NCBI RefSeq assembly: GCF_004216895.1
Contig: NZ_SGXE01000001.1
Location: 1,222,208-1,286,207 of the forward strand
Direction: 5' to 3'
DNA: 64,000 nucleotides
DNA from: Aquimarina brevivitae
Lineage (GTDB): Bacteria > Bacteroidota > Bacteroidia > Flavobacteriales > Flavobacteriaceae
Shown: one piece after another, positions 1 through 9,948 of the stretch
Position numbering within the stretch: position 1 is the first letter of the stretch
How the letters are laid out: each line of letters opens with the position of its first letter
Position numbers and translations under genes: made by a program
The notes under the pieces: generated by a model
Seen by the model: the letters and a program-made list of their open reading frames with translations, nothing else
The model's database searches: none
What the model was told of the DNA's origin: nothing

Positions 1-23
1 TGCACTAAATTTAAAGAAAACCA

Positions 24-1331
24 ATGAGTGGAATTGTAGCCATTGTAGGAAGACCTAATGTAGGAAAATCAACCTTTTTTAATCGTTTAATTAAAAGACG
101 AGAGGCCATTGTAGATGCAGTAAGTGGTGTTACCAGAGATCGACACTATGGTAAATCAGATTGGAATGGTGTTGAATTTTCTTTAATCGATACTGGCGGA
201 TATGTTGTAGGTAGTGATGATGTATTTGAAGCCGAGATTGATAAGCAAGTGGAATTAGCTATCGATGAAGCGGATGCCATACTTTTTATGGTAGATGTAG
301 AAAGTGGTATAACAGGTATGGATGAGGATGTGGCTAATCTCCTTCGAAAAGTGGATAAGCCTGTTTTTTTAGTAGTTAATAAAGTGGATAATGCCAAGCG
401 AGCGGCCGATGCGGTAGAATTTTATGGGCTTGGATTGGGAGAATATTATACGGTAGCTAGTATGAGTGGTAGTGGTACCGGCGAGTTATTAGATGATCTA
501 GTAAAAGCCCTACCCGAAAAAGAGGACGTAGTAGAAGAAGAGCTGCCTCGATTTGCTGTTGTTGGAAGACCAAATGCGGGTAAATCATCATTTATAAATG
601 CGCTTATTGGAGAAGATCGATATATTGTTACAGATATTGCGGGCACCACAAGAGATGCTATAGATACAAAATACAATCGATTCGGGTTTGAATTTAACTT
701 AGTAGATACTGCAGGAATTCGAAGAAAATCCAAAGTAAAGGAAGACCTTGAGTTTTACTCAGTAATGCGATCCGTGCGAGCGATCGAGCACTGTGATGTT
801 TGTTTACTAGTACTTGATGCTAATAGAGGATTTGATGGTCAAGTTCAAAATATCTTTTGGTTGGCAGAACGAAATAGAAAGGGAATTGTCATTTTGGTTA
901 ATAAATGGGATCTTATTGATAATAAGACTAGTAATTCTATCAAGGAATTTGAGCGCGAAATTAGAAGAGAAATTGAGCCTTTTGTAGATGTTCCCATTGT
1001 GTTCATATCAGCTTTAACCAAACAGCGAATTTTTAAAGCTATTGAAACTGCAGTTGAGGTATATAACAATAGAGCTAAAAAGATAAAAACAAGTGTGCTG
1101 AATGATACCTTGTTGCCAATTATAGAGCAAAATCCGCCACCTGCCTATAAAGGGAAGTATATAAAAATTAAGTACATTACCCAGTTGCCTACTCCTCAAC
1201 CGCAATTTGCGTTTTTCTGTAATTTACCTCAATACCTTAAGGAGCCTTACCGAAGATTTTTAGAAAACCAACTCCGGAAGCAGTTTGATTTTAACGGAGT
1301 GCCTATTTCTGTATATTTTAGAAAGAAATAG
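24..1331 (+). CDS. der: Ribosome biogenesis GTPase Der (EngA)
   Basis: Double Era-like GTPase that acts in late 50S subunit assembly. Two complete G domains are visible: the first has its P-loop GRPNVGKST at about residue 9 and an NKVD motif near 118. The second has GRPNAGKSS near residue 180, DTAG near 229 and NKWD near 293. A C-terminal KH-like domain follows and ends in the usual basic FRKK tail. The length of 435 aa is normal for the family. The ATG start gives the standard N-terminus reading straight into the first beta strand. No neighbour is visible on the left because the window begins 23 bases upstream. Confidence 0.97.
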   Translation: MSGIVAIVGRPNVGKSTFFNRLIKRREAIVDAVSGVTRDRHYGKSDWNGVEFSLIDTGGYVVGSDDVFEAEIDKQVELAIDEADAILFMVDVESGITGMDEDVANLLRKVDKPVFLVVNKVDNAKRAADAVEFYGLGLGEYYTVASMSGSGTGELLDDLVKALPEKEDVVEEELPRFAVVGRPNAGKSSFINALIGEDRYIVTDIAGTTRDAIDTKYNRFGFEFNLVDTAGIRRKSKVKEDLEFYSVMRSVRAIEHCDVCLLVLDANRGFDGQVQNIFWLAERNRKGIVILVNKWDLIDNKTSNSIKEFEREIRREIEPFVDVPIVFISALTKQRIFKAIETAVEVYNNRAKKIKTSVLNDTLLPIIEQNPPPAYKGKYIKIKYITQLPTPQPQFAFFCNLPQYLKEPYRRFLENQLRKQFDFNGVPISVYFRKK

Positions 1332-1544
1332 TAAAAAGGTTAAACAAACGTTAATAAATTACCCTTTTATATCTTAAAGTTAACATAAATTTTTAGTGCC
1401 TGTTCTGTAATTCTGTTCATTAATTATAAATTAGTTTAGTTAGGGTAATTCTCGATGGATTGCCATATCAATTTTATATGTCACTAAAATAATACTTGTC
1501 TGAAAGAGGTAAATTTTAATCAGAACGATCATATTGTCGTAGCA

Positions 1545-4500
1545 GTGGGAGCGAGCGCAGGCGGCTTAGAAGCTCTAAATAGTTTTTTTGATAATGTCCA
1601 GGTAAATAGTAATTGTAGTTACATCATTATTCAGCATTTATCGCCAGACCATAAAAGTTTAATGGCGGAGTTGCTGGCTAAGAAAACGAAATTGCCCATT
1701 ACGGAGATTAATGATGACACAGAATTAGAGAAAAATCATATTTACGTAATTCCTCCTACTATGAATCTTGTCATAGAAGAAGGGCATTTAAAGTTATTAG
1801 ACAAGCCAAAGGGCTTGAAACTTAATCTACCCATAAATATGTTCTTTGAGTCCATAGCCAAAGAATATAAACAAAATGCCGTGGGTATTATTCTCAGTGG
1901 TACAGGTAGTGATGGTTCAACGGGTTTAAAAACCATTAAAGAGCATGGAGGTTTGGTAATTGTCCAAGATCCAAACCAAGCCAAATTTGATGGAATGCCC
2001 CAAAGCGCGGTTAGCACCGGCTTGGTCGATTACGTATTACCTGTAGAGAAAATCAACGAAGTCATCTTAGAGTATTTTAATACACCTGAGCTTTTTGAAG
2101 CGGATAAAGAATTGGGGGATTTTGATCAGGATTCCTTATATAAAATTTTAGAAGTTCTTAAAAAATCTACAGCTCTTGACTTCTCTTTATATAAAAAACC
2201 GACCTTGATTAGAAGAATGTCAAGGCGAATGAAGGTGCTCAAAATTGATTCTTTAGAAGAATATTTGAGCTATATAGAAGCACATGATGATGAGGTGCAA
2301 ATACTCTACAGGGATTTTCTAATCGGAGTAACCAAATTTTTTAGAGATAGCAAAGTTTGGGAACTAATAGAAAATGAAGTTATACCAGAGCTCGTTAAAC
2401 AAAAAGCACAAGATGGAATCATTAAAATTTGGGACGTAGGTTGTAGCACAGGAGAAGAGACTTATAGTTTGGCGATGTTACTCCATCAAGAAATTAAAAG
2501 GCAGAAAAAAGATCTTGAGTTCAAGATTTTTGCTACCGATATTTCACAGCATCATTTGGATGTAGCGAGTAAAGGTGAATATTCCGAAGCTATTGAAGGC
2601 GATGTCCCAGGAGAATACTTATCTCGGTATTTTAAAAAGAAAGATAAAACCTATAAGATTAGTGATAAAATTCGAAGAGCTGTTATTTTCTCCAATCATA
2701 ATATTATAAAGGACCCACCTTTTAATAATATGGATATGGCGGTATGTAGAAATCTCTTAATATACCTACAGAGTACTATTCAAAATAGAGTTTTACAAGT
2801 ATTGCATTACTCCCTAAGGTTTGAAGGTTTCTTGGTATTAGGAACTAGTGAAAGTGTTGGAGGAGTACGGCCTTATTTTGAAGAAATTAGTCGAAAATGG
2901 AATGTATATCGCAATATTGAAAAATCAAATCGATTGCGAACAGATATTTTAAAGTCAACCGGTAATCGTATGGTTAGTAAATTACCCAAAAATGACGCCT
3001 TGTCTGTGTTGCCAACTGATGAACACAATTCAAGATTAGAAATCCTGGTAGCCACATCTGTGTTAGAACATTATGGAGCTGCTAGTGTTCAGGTAGATGA
3101 GGCATATACCATTATTGAAGCTCAAGGTGAGTTTAGTAAGTTTGCAAAATTGCCAGAAAAGGGTTTTACAACAAACCTCTTAGGGATGTTGCCTAATGAA
3201 TTAAAAATACCAGTGACAACTTCTGTGAAGAAGTCCAAGCGGTCAGGGTCAAAAGTCGTTTATAAAGGTATTTCATTACCTAAAAATGATACGCAATATA
3301 CTATTGATCTGATTGTACAGCCTTATAAAATAAAAAAAGGAGAAGCTACGTATACCTTCGTAATTACCTTAATGGATCATCTAGGAGAAGAAACGGAAGG
3401 AGTGATTGTAGAGCAAGCTTCTATGACCGAAGCAGCCAACAAACGCATAATTGACCTTGAAGAGGAACTATATGACTCTAGAGAAGATCTAAAAAGAGCT
3501 GTCGAAGAAACAGAAACCAGTAATGAAGAGCTGCAAGCGACCAACGAAGAACTATTGGCATCGAATGAAGAGTTGCAGAGCACTAACGAAGAACTACAAA
3601 GTGTTAATGAGGAATTACATACCGTAAACGCTGAACACATTCAAAAGATGGATGATCTTGCAGCACTTAATGCGGATATGGATAACTTATTAAATAGTAC
3701 TAATATCGGTACTATATTTCTGGACGCAGAACTTAAAATAAGAAAATTCACTCCCGCTGTAAAAGAGAATTTTGACCTGTTGCAACAGGACATCGGTAGA
3801 CATCTTGAAAATTTCATTACCACATTAGGAACGGAATCTGAAGATAGTATCACAGATCGTGCCCGTAAAGTAATGGAAACAGGAACTTCTTTAGAGCGCA
3901 GTATTGTTAATAAAAAAGGTATGCATTTCTTACAACGAATATCTCCTTTTATTGATTCCAATGGCAAAACTGATGGTGTAGTAATAACGTTTACAGATAT
4001 AGAGACGATTCATCAATCCCAAGAAGAACTCAGGATTAGCGAAGATAAATTCAAAACATTCTATGAAGATGATCCGGTCATGCACGTCAGTATGGAAGCG
4101 CACTCTGGGATAATCACAGAATGTAATAAATTATTTTATGAAAATCTGGGTTATACCGCAAAAGAAGAAGTGTTACAGAAGCCAATATTTGATTTTTATG
4201 ATAAGAAGAGTAAACTAAAAGGGATTAAAATTTTAGATAAGATTAAAAATAACAAAGGTGTTGTCAGAGAAGAAATGACATTGGTTACCAAAGAGGAAAA
4301 GAGAATTGTGGTTATGATTAACGCATCTCCTATCTTAGATGAAAACGGCAAAGTTGTAGCAACAAGAACCACCTTATCTGATATCACCGAGCTCAAAAAA
4401 ATTCAAAGAAAGCTGCGCAAGCAAAAAGAAAACCTAGAACAAGCAAACCAAGAATTGGAACAGTTTGTTTCTATCTGCTCACATGACTTGCAAGAGCCGC

Positions 4501-5111
4501 TGGGAACAATACGTTTTGGTAGTGAATTGTTAGGTAAAAAATTTAGTGACCAGCTCGATACTAAAGGTAAAGAATATGTAGATTATATACACGAGGCATC
4601 GGGTAGATTAAGCAATCAAATAAAAGCATTACTAGAGCATAGCAGGATAGGACAAAATCTTAAAAAAGAAAAGGTAGACACCAAGGAATTAGTTGAAGTG
4701 GTAAAATATGATTTGGGCAAACGTATTAAAGAACAAAAAGCTCAAATTCACGTTGGAAATTTACCTACGGTAAAAGGTTATAAAACTGAACTTAGATTAT
4801 TGTTTCAGAACCTAATCGGTAATGCGTTGAAGTATTCTAAAAAAGGAGTTCCACCGGATGTAAGAATTTCAGCTTTTGAGGACAATGATCATTATGTGTT
4901 TTCAATTACTGATAATGGAATTGGAATGAAAGAAGAAGATCTAGATGCTATATTTACTATTTTTAGTAGAGTGCCAACAGAAGATAAGTTCGAAGGAACA
5001 GGTGTAGGATTAGCCCATTGCGAAAAAATAGTAAAATTACACGGTGGTAAAATTTGGGCAGATTCACAATTCGGAGTAGGGAGCACCTTTTATTTTAAAA
5101 TAAACGGATAA
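1545..5111 (+). CDS. CheB-CheR-PAS-PAS hybrid sensor histidine kinase
   Basis: Large cytoplasmic signalling protein that fuses a CheB-type methylesterase (GASAGG serine, QHLSPDH, SGTGSDG aspartate; about residues 1-175), a CheR-type SAM methyltransferase ([21 protein letters not shown]; about 190-470), a heptad-rich coiled coil built from NEEL repeats (about 650-705), two PAS domains and a histidine kinase with phospho-acceptor His980 in SHDLQEPL, an N-box [10 protein letters not shown] and ATP-lid DNGIGM/GTGVGL. The family is known to link methyl-group signalling to phosphorelay. The start is a problem: the GTG used here puts the catalytic serine at residue 4 and loses the first beta strand. 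The frame is open upstream to 1488 (in-frame residues DHIVVA precede GAS), but no ATG, GTG or TTG lies there. Directly abuts the phytochrome gene downstream, so the two are probably co-transcribed. Confidence 0.9.
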   Translation: MGASAGGLEALNSFFDNVQVNSNCSYIIIQHLSPDHKSLMAELLAKKTKLPITEINDDTELEKNHIYVIPPTMNLVIEEGHLKLLDKPKGLKLNLPINMFFESIAKEYKQNAVGIILSGTGSDGSTGLKTIKEHGGLVIVQDPNQAKFDGMPQSAVSTGLVDYVLPVEKINEVILEYFNTPELFEADKELGDFDQDSLYKILEVLKKSTALDFSLYKKPTLIRRMSRRMKVLKIDSLEEYLSYIEAHDDEVQILYRDFLIGVTKFFRDSKVWELIENEVIPELVKQKAQDGIIKIWDVGCSTGEETYSLAMLLHQEIKRQKKDLEFKIFATDISQHHLDVASKGEYSEAIEGDVPGEYLSRYFKKKDKTYKISDKIRRAVIFSNHNIIKDPPFNNMDMAVCRNLLIYLQSTIQNRVLQVLHYSLRFEGFLVLGTSESVGGVRPYFEEISRKWNVYRNIEKSNRLRTDILKSTGNRMVSKLPKNDALSVLPTDEHNSRLEILVATSVLEHYGAASVQVDEAYTIIEAQGEFSKFAKLPEKGFTTNLLGMLPNELKIPVTTSVKKSKRSGSKVVYKGISLPKNDTQYTIDLIVQPYKIKKGEATYTFVITLMDHLGEETEGVIVEQASMTEAANKRIIDLEEELYDSREDLKRAVEETETSNEELQATNEELLASNEELQSTNEELQSVNEELHTVNAEHIQKMDDLAALNADMDNLLNSTNIGTIFLDAELKIRKFTPAVKENFDLLQQDIGRHLENFITTLGTESEDSITDRARKVMETGTSLERSIVNKKGMHFLQRISPFIDSNGKTDGVVITFTDIETIHQSQEELRISEDKFKTFYEDDPVMHVSMEAHSGIITECNKLFYENLGYTAKEEVLQKPIFDFYDKKSKLKGIKILDKIKNNKGVVREEMTLVTKEEKRIVVMINASPILDENGKVVATRTTLSDITELKKIQRKLRKQKENLEQANQELEQFVSICSHDLQEPLGTIRFGSELLGKKFSDQLDTKGKEYVDYIHEASGRLSNQIKALLEHSRIGQNLKKEKVDTKELVEVVKYDLGKRIKEQKAQIHVGNLPTVKGYKTELRLLFQNLIGNALKYSKKGVPPDVRISAFEDNDHYVFSITDNGIGMKEEDLDAIFTIFSRVPTEDKFEGTGVGLAHCEKIVKLHGGKIWADSQFGVGSTFYFKING

Positions 5112-7307
5112 ATGAGTAGTCCTTCTAATCTTTATCCACAAAAAATTGACCTTACCAATTGCGATAAAGAACCCATACATATTATAGGTAAAATACAATC
5201 CTTTGGTGTTCTTTTTGTAATGGATAAAATCACTCAGCAGATTACGCATTACAGTGAAAATTTTGCGACTTTCTTTCAACAAGACGATTTGGTTTTGACA
5301 AAAGCTAGTGATTTACTCTCCCTACCACAGCTTGATCAATTGTTTGCTAAATTAAAAGAGCAGCGATCGGTAGCTTTTGAAGTAACCATTTTTGATAAGC
5401 TATGTACACTTATGGCATATGACCTTGATGCTAAAATTGTGGTAGAATTTGAACCTAAATCATCTATAGGGGAGATTTTACAGCAACAACAGCAATTAAC
5501 TAATATCGTAAGTGAGTTGAGTAATGCTAAGGATGAACAGCAGATGTGTGATAAGGCTGCAGGCCTAATTAAAGAATTTTTGGGGTATGATAGGGTTATG
5601 GTGTATAAATTCGATGAAAACTGGAATGGAGCTGTAATCGCTGAATCTAAAGAAGATCATCTTGAAAGTTGGAAAGGATTAAACTACCCATCTACCGATA
5701 TTCCGCAACAAGCTAGGGCGCTATTTTTAAAGCAAGGAGTAAGGATTATCGCAGATGTAAACGATAATGTGGTGTCAATTGTACCCAAATCGCCAGCAAA
5801 TAATCAGCCAATTGATCTGACTTTGTCTGAATTGCGAGCTTCATCGCCTATACATATTGAATATTTACAAAATATGAAAGTTGGTGCAACGCTAACTGCT
5901 GCTATTGTTTATGAAAATTCTTTATGGGGACTTATTGCTTGTCACCATTATGGTCCAAGGTTCACTAATTATTACCAACGGCAATCCGCAAAATTTCTTA
6001 CGCAAGTATTTTCTACACAACTGGGGCTAAGGTCTTCAAATAAAAATTTAGAATTGATCAATTCATCCAATCGGGTCAGAGCAACACTGGTAGATCAAAT
6101 GAGTGTAGACTGGGATATAGCTAAGGGATTATCTGCGCATAAGGACAATTTAACTAACCTCACAGCTGCACCAGGGGCTGCAATAATTATTGATGGTGAA
6201 ATCAAAAAAATAGGTAAGACACCGACAAAAGACGAGCTTAAACTATTGCATCAATGGCTCGTAGCACAAAAGGGAGAAGAGCTTTTTTATACCAATAAAT
6301 TAAGTTCACATTATTCTAAAGCTGACCAGTATAAGTCAGTTGCCTCAGGGGTGCTTTATGTGGCTATAAATAAAGAGAAGGGAGATTGTTTACTTTGGTT
6401 TAAGCCGGAAAAGAAAGAAACCATACATTGGGGAGGAAATCCTGAAAAAGCAGTATTATCCAAACCTGGTGAAGAATTAAGCCCAAGAAAATCTTTTGAA
6501 AAATTTATTGAAAATGTTGCAGGGCAGTCAGCGCCTTGGCACGATTATGAAATTGCCGCAGCAAAAGCACTTAAGCAGAGTATAACTGAGATTATTGTTA
6601 AGAAATATGATGAGGTCAAAAGCCTTAATGAAAAATTAGAGTCAGCGTATAAAGAATTAGAAACTTTTAGCTATAGCATATCTCATGATCTTAGGGCACC
6701 GCTACGTGGTATTGATGGATTTGCTCAGATCATAAAAGAGGATTATTTTGATAGTCTTGATGATTATGGTCAACAAGCTATTCAAACCATTATTGCAGCT
6801 ACGAGCAAAATGGATAAGTTAATTGATGATATATTGGCCCTTTCTGGATTGAGTCAAAAGCAAAAAAAACCGCAATGGTGCGCTATGGATGAGCTCATCC
6901 AAGAGATCTTGGGGTACTTACAAACTGAAATCACATATCCAGATACAGCACTTATCGTTCATCAAGATTTACCCGATATTTTCGGTGATAGACCTATGTT
7001 GTTTCAGCTGTTCTTAAATTTAATATCTAACGCTTTTAAGTATTCTGCCAAGGTAAAAAATCCGAAGGTAGAAATAGGAAGTCTTGATCAGGAGCCAACA
7101 ATATATTTTGTAAAAGATAATGGTATCGGGTTTGATATGGTTCATGCAGATCGAATTTTTGGAGTTTTTAGTCGCCTGCAGCTTGAGGATTATGAAGGTT
7201 CAGGAATAGGTTTAGCTATAGTAAAACGTGTGGTTGAAAAACATAACGGGTCCATTAAGGTTCAAAGTGAAAAAGAAAAAGGAACTACATTTTTTGTAAG
7301 TTTTTAG
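5112..7307 (+). CDS. bphP: Bacteriophytochrome sensor histidine kinase
   Basis: Red/far-red photoreceptor kinase of 731 aa with PAS-GAF-PHY-histidine kinase order. Chromophore-related residues are all visible: Cys17 in NCDKEPIHI, where bacteriophytochromes attach biliverdin; the Asp196-Ile-Pro motif; His248 in SPIHIEYL; His278 in ACHHYGPR; and the PHY tongue motif PRKSF at 458-462. The kinase has its phospho-acceptor His525 in SHDLRAPLRG, an N-box NLISNAFKYS and GSGIGLAIV in the ATP lid. The ATG immediately follows the stop codon of the upstream CheB-CheR kinase with no gap. The downstream response regulator and heme oxygenase complete a light-sensing module. Complete photoreceptor by sequence; its output is not known. 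Confidence 0.95.
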   Translation: MSSPSNLYPQKIDLTNCDKEPIHIIGKIQSFGVLFVMDKITQQITHYSENFATFFQQDDLVLTKASDLLSLPQLDQLFAKLKEQRSVAFEVTIFDKLCTLMAYDLDAKIVVEFEPKSSIGEILQQQQQLTNIVSELSNAKDEQQMCDKAAGLIKEFLGYDRVMVYKFDENWNGAVIAESKEDHLESWKGLNYPSTDIPQQARALFLKQGVRIIADVNDNVVSIVPKSPANNQPIDLTLSELRASSPIHIEYLQNMKVGATLTAAIVYENSLWGLIACHHYGPRFTNYYQRQSAKFLTQVFSTQLGLRSSNKNLELINSSNRVRATLVDQMSVDWDIAKGLSAHKDNLTNLTAAPGAAIIIDGEIKKIGKTPTKDELKLLHQWLVAQKGEELFYTNKLSSHYSKADQYKSVASGVLYVAINKEKGDCLLWFKPEKKETIHWGGNPEKAVLSKPGEELSPRKSFEKFIENVAGQSAPWHDYEIAAAKALKQSITEIIVKKYDEVKSLNEKLESAYKELETFSYSISHDLRAPLRGIDGFAQIIKEDYFDSLDDYGQQAIQTIIAATSKMDKLIDDILALSGLSQKQKKPQWCAMDELIQEILGYLQTEITYPDTALIVHQDLPDIFGDRPMLFQLFLNLISNAFKYSAKVKNPKVEIGSLDQEPTIYFVKDNGIGFDMVHADRIFGVFSRLQLEDYEGSGIGLAIVKRVVEKHNGSIKVQSEKEKGTTFFVSF

Positions 7308-7374
7308 ATGGGGTTAACCGATATAAACTATTTCGTCTTTAAATGGTTATCAATACACTTGTATCCATTTTAAT

Positions 7375-7388
7375 ACCGAAGCATCGGT
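7375..7388 (+). terminator. Small hairpin downstream of bphP, weak terminator candidate
   Basis: ACCGA and TCGGT arms enclose the loop AGCA, followed by a short T-rich stretch. The stem is only five pairs, so this is at best a weak terminator separating bphP from the response regulator. The same AGCA-loop hairpin type recurs near 29928. Confidence 0.35.
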
Positions 7389-7420
7389 GTTTAAAATAGC
7401 TCTGTAAATAAAAGAATTAT

Positions 7421-7428
7421 TATCTTTG
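7421..7428 (+). promoter_or_regulatory. Bacteroidota -7 box upstream of the response regulator
   Basis: TATCTTTG is an exact match to the TAnnTTTG -7 consensus of Bacteroidota. It lies about 113 bases before the response regulator ATG, in a 234 bp gap after bphP. No clear TTTG -33 element is seen at the expected distance. It suggests that the regulator and heme oxygenase can be transcribed independently of the two kinases. Confidence 0.5.
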
Positions 7429-7541
7429 ATTGATATCATAACTGAAAACTCAACACTATTTTAAAAATTTATAGTAGGGTTTTATAAAGACAACAACAAC
7501 ATCTTTGAACGCTATTGTCAGATAATAATACGGTGTAAATT

Positions 7542-8096
7542 ATGGATGTAGAAAGTTTAAAAATACTATTAGTTGAGGATAATGCTGAAGACGTTGCCCT
7601 AGTAACCCGGCAAATACAAAAAATAGTTGATCAACCAAAAATAGAGATTGCAACGACCTTAGATAGTATAAAGGAGGTAGTCAACTCGTTTATACCTAAT
7701 ATAATTTTATGTGATTATAATCTTCCTACGTGTTCTGGCATGGAGGTTTTGGAATTATGTAGAAATATATCCCCTGCTACTACGTTTATTTTTGTTACGG
7801 GGACGATTAATGACGAAGAGCTTGCTGCAAATACGATACTCAATGGTGCTTCTGGTTATCTATTAAAGAAAAACATTAATCAATTACATCAAAAATTAAG
7901 ACCGTATTTCGTTGCCGCTAGCAAAAACAGTCCTACAACAGAAATTATTAGAGGTAGAGTAGAGGAGACTCGAGAAACTATCCGTAAGATTGAAGAATTT
8001 TTAAAACATGCCTCTATTGAAAACTTGTCTCATCAAAAGGGTATTATCAAAATCAGAGAAGATCTCAAAAAATTGAAAGGAGATTATGATAGCTAA
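7542..8096 (+). CDS. Single-domain response regulator with helical tail
   Basis: CheY-like receiver domain occupying about residues 5-130. Acidic pocket E12/D13, phospho-acceptor Asp58 in LCDYNLP and the conserved Lys in YLLKKN are visible. No DNA-binding or enzymatic output domain follows. Instead there is a tail of roughly 50 residues rich in Glu, Lys and Ile that looks helical. Its position between the bacteriophytochrome and the heme oxygenase gene makes it the likely phosphorelay partner of the phytochrome, although the CheB-CheR kinase next door is another candidate. Its last 11 bases overlap the start of the heme oxygenase gene, which implies translational coupling. Confidence 0.9.
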   Translation: MDVESLKILLVEDNAEDVALVTRQIQKIVDQPKIEIATTLDSIKEVVNSFIPNIILCDYNLPTCSGMEVLELCRNISPATTFIFVTGTINDEELAANTILNGASGYLLKKNINQLHQKLRPYFVAASKNSPTTEIIRGRVEETRETIRKIEEFLKHASIENLSHQKGIIKIREDLKKLKGDYDS

Positions 8097-8673
8097 GTTA
8101 CTGAAGGAAAAAACTGCAGAAGCGCATAAAAATACAGAATCCAATAACAGTGCAAAATACATTATAGATCACTCGATAACTAAACATCAATATACAAGAT
8201 TATTACTCGCTAATTATAATGTCTATAGCGTGGTAGAAGAAAAAATAACACAGCAGTCCAAGCATTTGCCTGTTGCGTTACACGACTTCATTTCTTCTGA
8301 TAAATCCAATAGACTTGAGCGAGATTTGTTAAATGCGGGTGTGACTAACTTGCATCATCAAAAATCAAATGATGTATTGCTAGAGATAGCTAAACCCATG
8401 CAAGCCATAGGAGCGATGTATGTGATTGAAGGTTCTATGCTTGGTGGAATAATGATAGCGAATCATTTAGAGCATTGTAAAGCATTACGGGACTTGAAGG
8501 AGCATCATTTTTTTGGAGGAGATCCCAAAATACATATTCAACGTTGGAAAAAATTTGTAAATGCTTTAGATAGTTTAGCAGTAACAGAAACCGAGCTCCA
8601 TGATATTATTACAGGAGCCAATGCGACTTTTCAATATTTTGATCGTGTTTTTTTAGCACAAGAGGCCTATTAG
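8086..8673 (+). CDS. bphO: Biliverdin-producing heme oxygenase
   Basis: Oxidises heme to biliverdin, CO and iron, and so supplies the chromophore for the bacteriophytochrome encoded just upstream. The 195 aa length fits bacterial heme oxygenases. His14 in KEKTAEAHKNTE is positioned like the proximal heme ligand, and AIGAMYVIEGSMLGG matches the family's conserved distal-helix region. The ATG lies inside the end of the response regulator gene (11 bp overlap), so the two are translationally coupled. The gene name follows the phytochrome-linked context. A role in iron recovery from heme cannot be excluded from sequence. Confidence 0.92.
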   Translation: MIAKLLKEKTAEAHKNTESNNSAKYIIDHSITKHQYTRLLLANYNVYSVVEEKITQQSKHLPVALHDFISSDKSNRLERDLLNAGVTNLHHQKSNDVLLEIAKPMQAIGAMYVIEGSMLGGIMIANHLEHCKALRDLKEHHFFGGDPKIHIQRWKKFVNALDSLAVTETELHDIITGANATFQYFDRVFLAQEAY

Positions 8674-8685
8674 AAAACAATTAGC

Positions 8686-9483
8686 TTACCAGCTACCTCC
8701 AGCACCACCTCCACCGAAGCCACCGCCTCCAAATCCACCACCGAAACCGCCAGAACCACCGCTAAACCCGCCAGAGCTACCGCCAAAACCTCCTCTACCC
8801 AGGCTACTAAGAACAATGATGTCCCAAAGGCTGCCCGTAGATCGGCTGCCCCCTCGTCCATTGCCATCATTGCGATTACTTCGGGATAAGGCTCTTATAA
8901 TTCCTATAATGATAAAAGCAAGAAATATAAATTCTACAATTGGAAAATTAGGTCGTTTAGAAGAAGTTCTTTTTCCCTCAAAAGTGCCATTTAATACTTC
9001 AAAAATCGCAGTAGTTCCTTCATCTAAACCAGCATAAAAGTTTCCTTTTTTAAATTGAGGGGTAATGATTTGATCAATTATGGTTTTGGATTGTAGGTCA
9101 GTAAGTTTTTCTTCCACTCCATAACCCGTAGTGATCCATATCTTACGATCATTTTTAGATAATAAGATCAAAATTCCGTTATCCTTTTCTTTTTGACCGA
9201 TGCCCCATTTATGAGCCCACTCTGCTGCGTAGGTACCTATATATTCGCCATTTAGTGAATTTATGGTCGCAATAACAACTTGTGTAGAGGTAGTGTCAGC
9301 ATAATTGATAAGCTTTCTTTCTAAAGCAGAGCGTTCTTGCGGATTTAAAAACGATGCACTATCGTATATCGCAGTTTCTTTTGCGGGTTTAGGGGGTATG
9401 TTGCGTTGTGCACATAAAGCACCTAAAGTCAGAAAAAGTAAAATAAATGTAGTGCAATATGTTTTAAACTGATCGATAATCAT
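8686..9483 (-). CDS. TPM domain protein, secreted and membrane-anchored, with Gly-rich tail
   Basis: 265 aa TPM (TLP18.3/Psb32/MOLO-1) protein. It has an N-terminal signal peptide ending near ALCAQ, then the TPM domain (about 30-175, with the family-typical DNGILILLSKNDRKIWITTGYGVEE stretch broken over two strands), a transmembrane segment near residues 185-205 and a low-complexity Gly/Phe/Ser tail ending GGGGAGGSW. TPM proteins of this architecture are usually anchored in the cytoplasmic membrane with the domain outside. The start overlaps the stop of the second TPM gene by four bases. This gene, the second TPM gene and lemA form a minus-strand set that co-occurs in many Bacteroidota. It converges on bphO with only 12 bases between stops. 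The molecular role of the family is poorly defined. Confidence 0.9.
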   Translation of the reverse strand: MIIDQFKTYCTTFILLFLTLGALCAQRNIPPKPAKETAIYDSASFLNPQERSALERKLINYADTTSTQVVIATINSLNGEYIGTYAAEWAHKWGIGQKEKDNGILILLSKNDRKIWITTGYGVEEKLTDLQSKTIIDQIITPQFKKGNFYAGLDEGTTAIFEVLNGTFEGKRTSSKRPNFPIVEFIFLAFIIIGIIRALSRSNRNDGNGRGGSRSTGSLWDIIVLSSLGRGGFGGSSGGFSGGSGGFGGGFGGGGFGGGGAGGSW

Positions 9484-9917
9484 CCTTTTGATATTTCGTC
9501 AGACAACTCATTTTTATTATCGTGATCCCAAGGGAAATACTGTTGTAACTCTTTGCCTGCCATTTGTATTCCATTAATTAGCCCTTGGGTAAAGTTTCCT
9601 TTTTTAAATTCACTTTTAATGGCATCTCTGGTGGAGTCCCAAAACCCTTGATGTACAATATCGTGGATACCTTTGTCTCCATATATAGCAAATTTATGAT
9701 CTTCTACCGCGACATATATCAGCACTCCATTTCTTAATGAAGTATTATCCATTTTGAGCCCGTGAAAAACTTCCATAGTGCGTTCTATCACTTCTTTGTC
9801 TGTGTGTTGCTCTATATGAACTCGTATCTCGCCTGAAGTTTTTTGTTCAGCAGCACGAATAGCTTCAATAATTTGCTGTTCCTCGGCAGCAGTAAGAAAA
9901 TCTTCAACCTGTGACAT
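9480..9917 (-). CDS. TPM domain protein, short form
   Basis: 145 aa protein consisting almost entirely of a TPM domain (EIRVHIEQHTD near residue 30, VLIYVAVEDHKFAIYGDKGI near 65-85, then the helix with FKKGNFTQGLING). No signal peptide or membrane segment is visible, unlike its larger neighbour, so it is probably cytoplasmic or held by a partner. It overlaps the next gene by four bases (ATGA type), which implies translational coupling. The GNF-x-x-GL pattern is shared with the larger TPM protein, consistent with an old duplication. Confidence 0.88.
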   Translation of the reverse strand: MSQVEDFLTAAEEQQIIEAIRAAEQKTSGEIRVHIEQHTDKEVIERTMEVFHGLKMDNTSLRNGVLIYVAVEDHKFAIYGDKGIHDIVHQGFWDSTRDAIKSEFKKGNFTQGLINGIQMAGKELQQYFPWDHDNKNELSDEISKG

Positions 9918-9948
9918 ATGTTAAGGTTTAAAATGTTTAGAGTTGAAT

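Noticed and set aside
146..1205. Minus-strand open frames opposite der, and similar ones opposite most long genes
   Set aside because: They have no start signals or recognisable domains, and lie antisense to conserved genes.
8691..8800. Repetitive GC-rich stretch as a tandem repeat or mobile-element end
   Set aside because: It is simply the coding sequence of the Gly-rich tail of the TPM protein.
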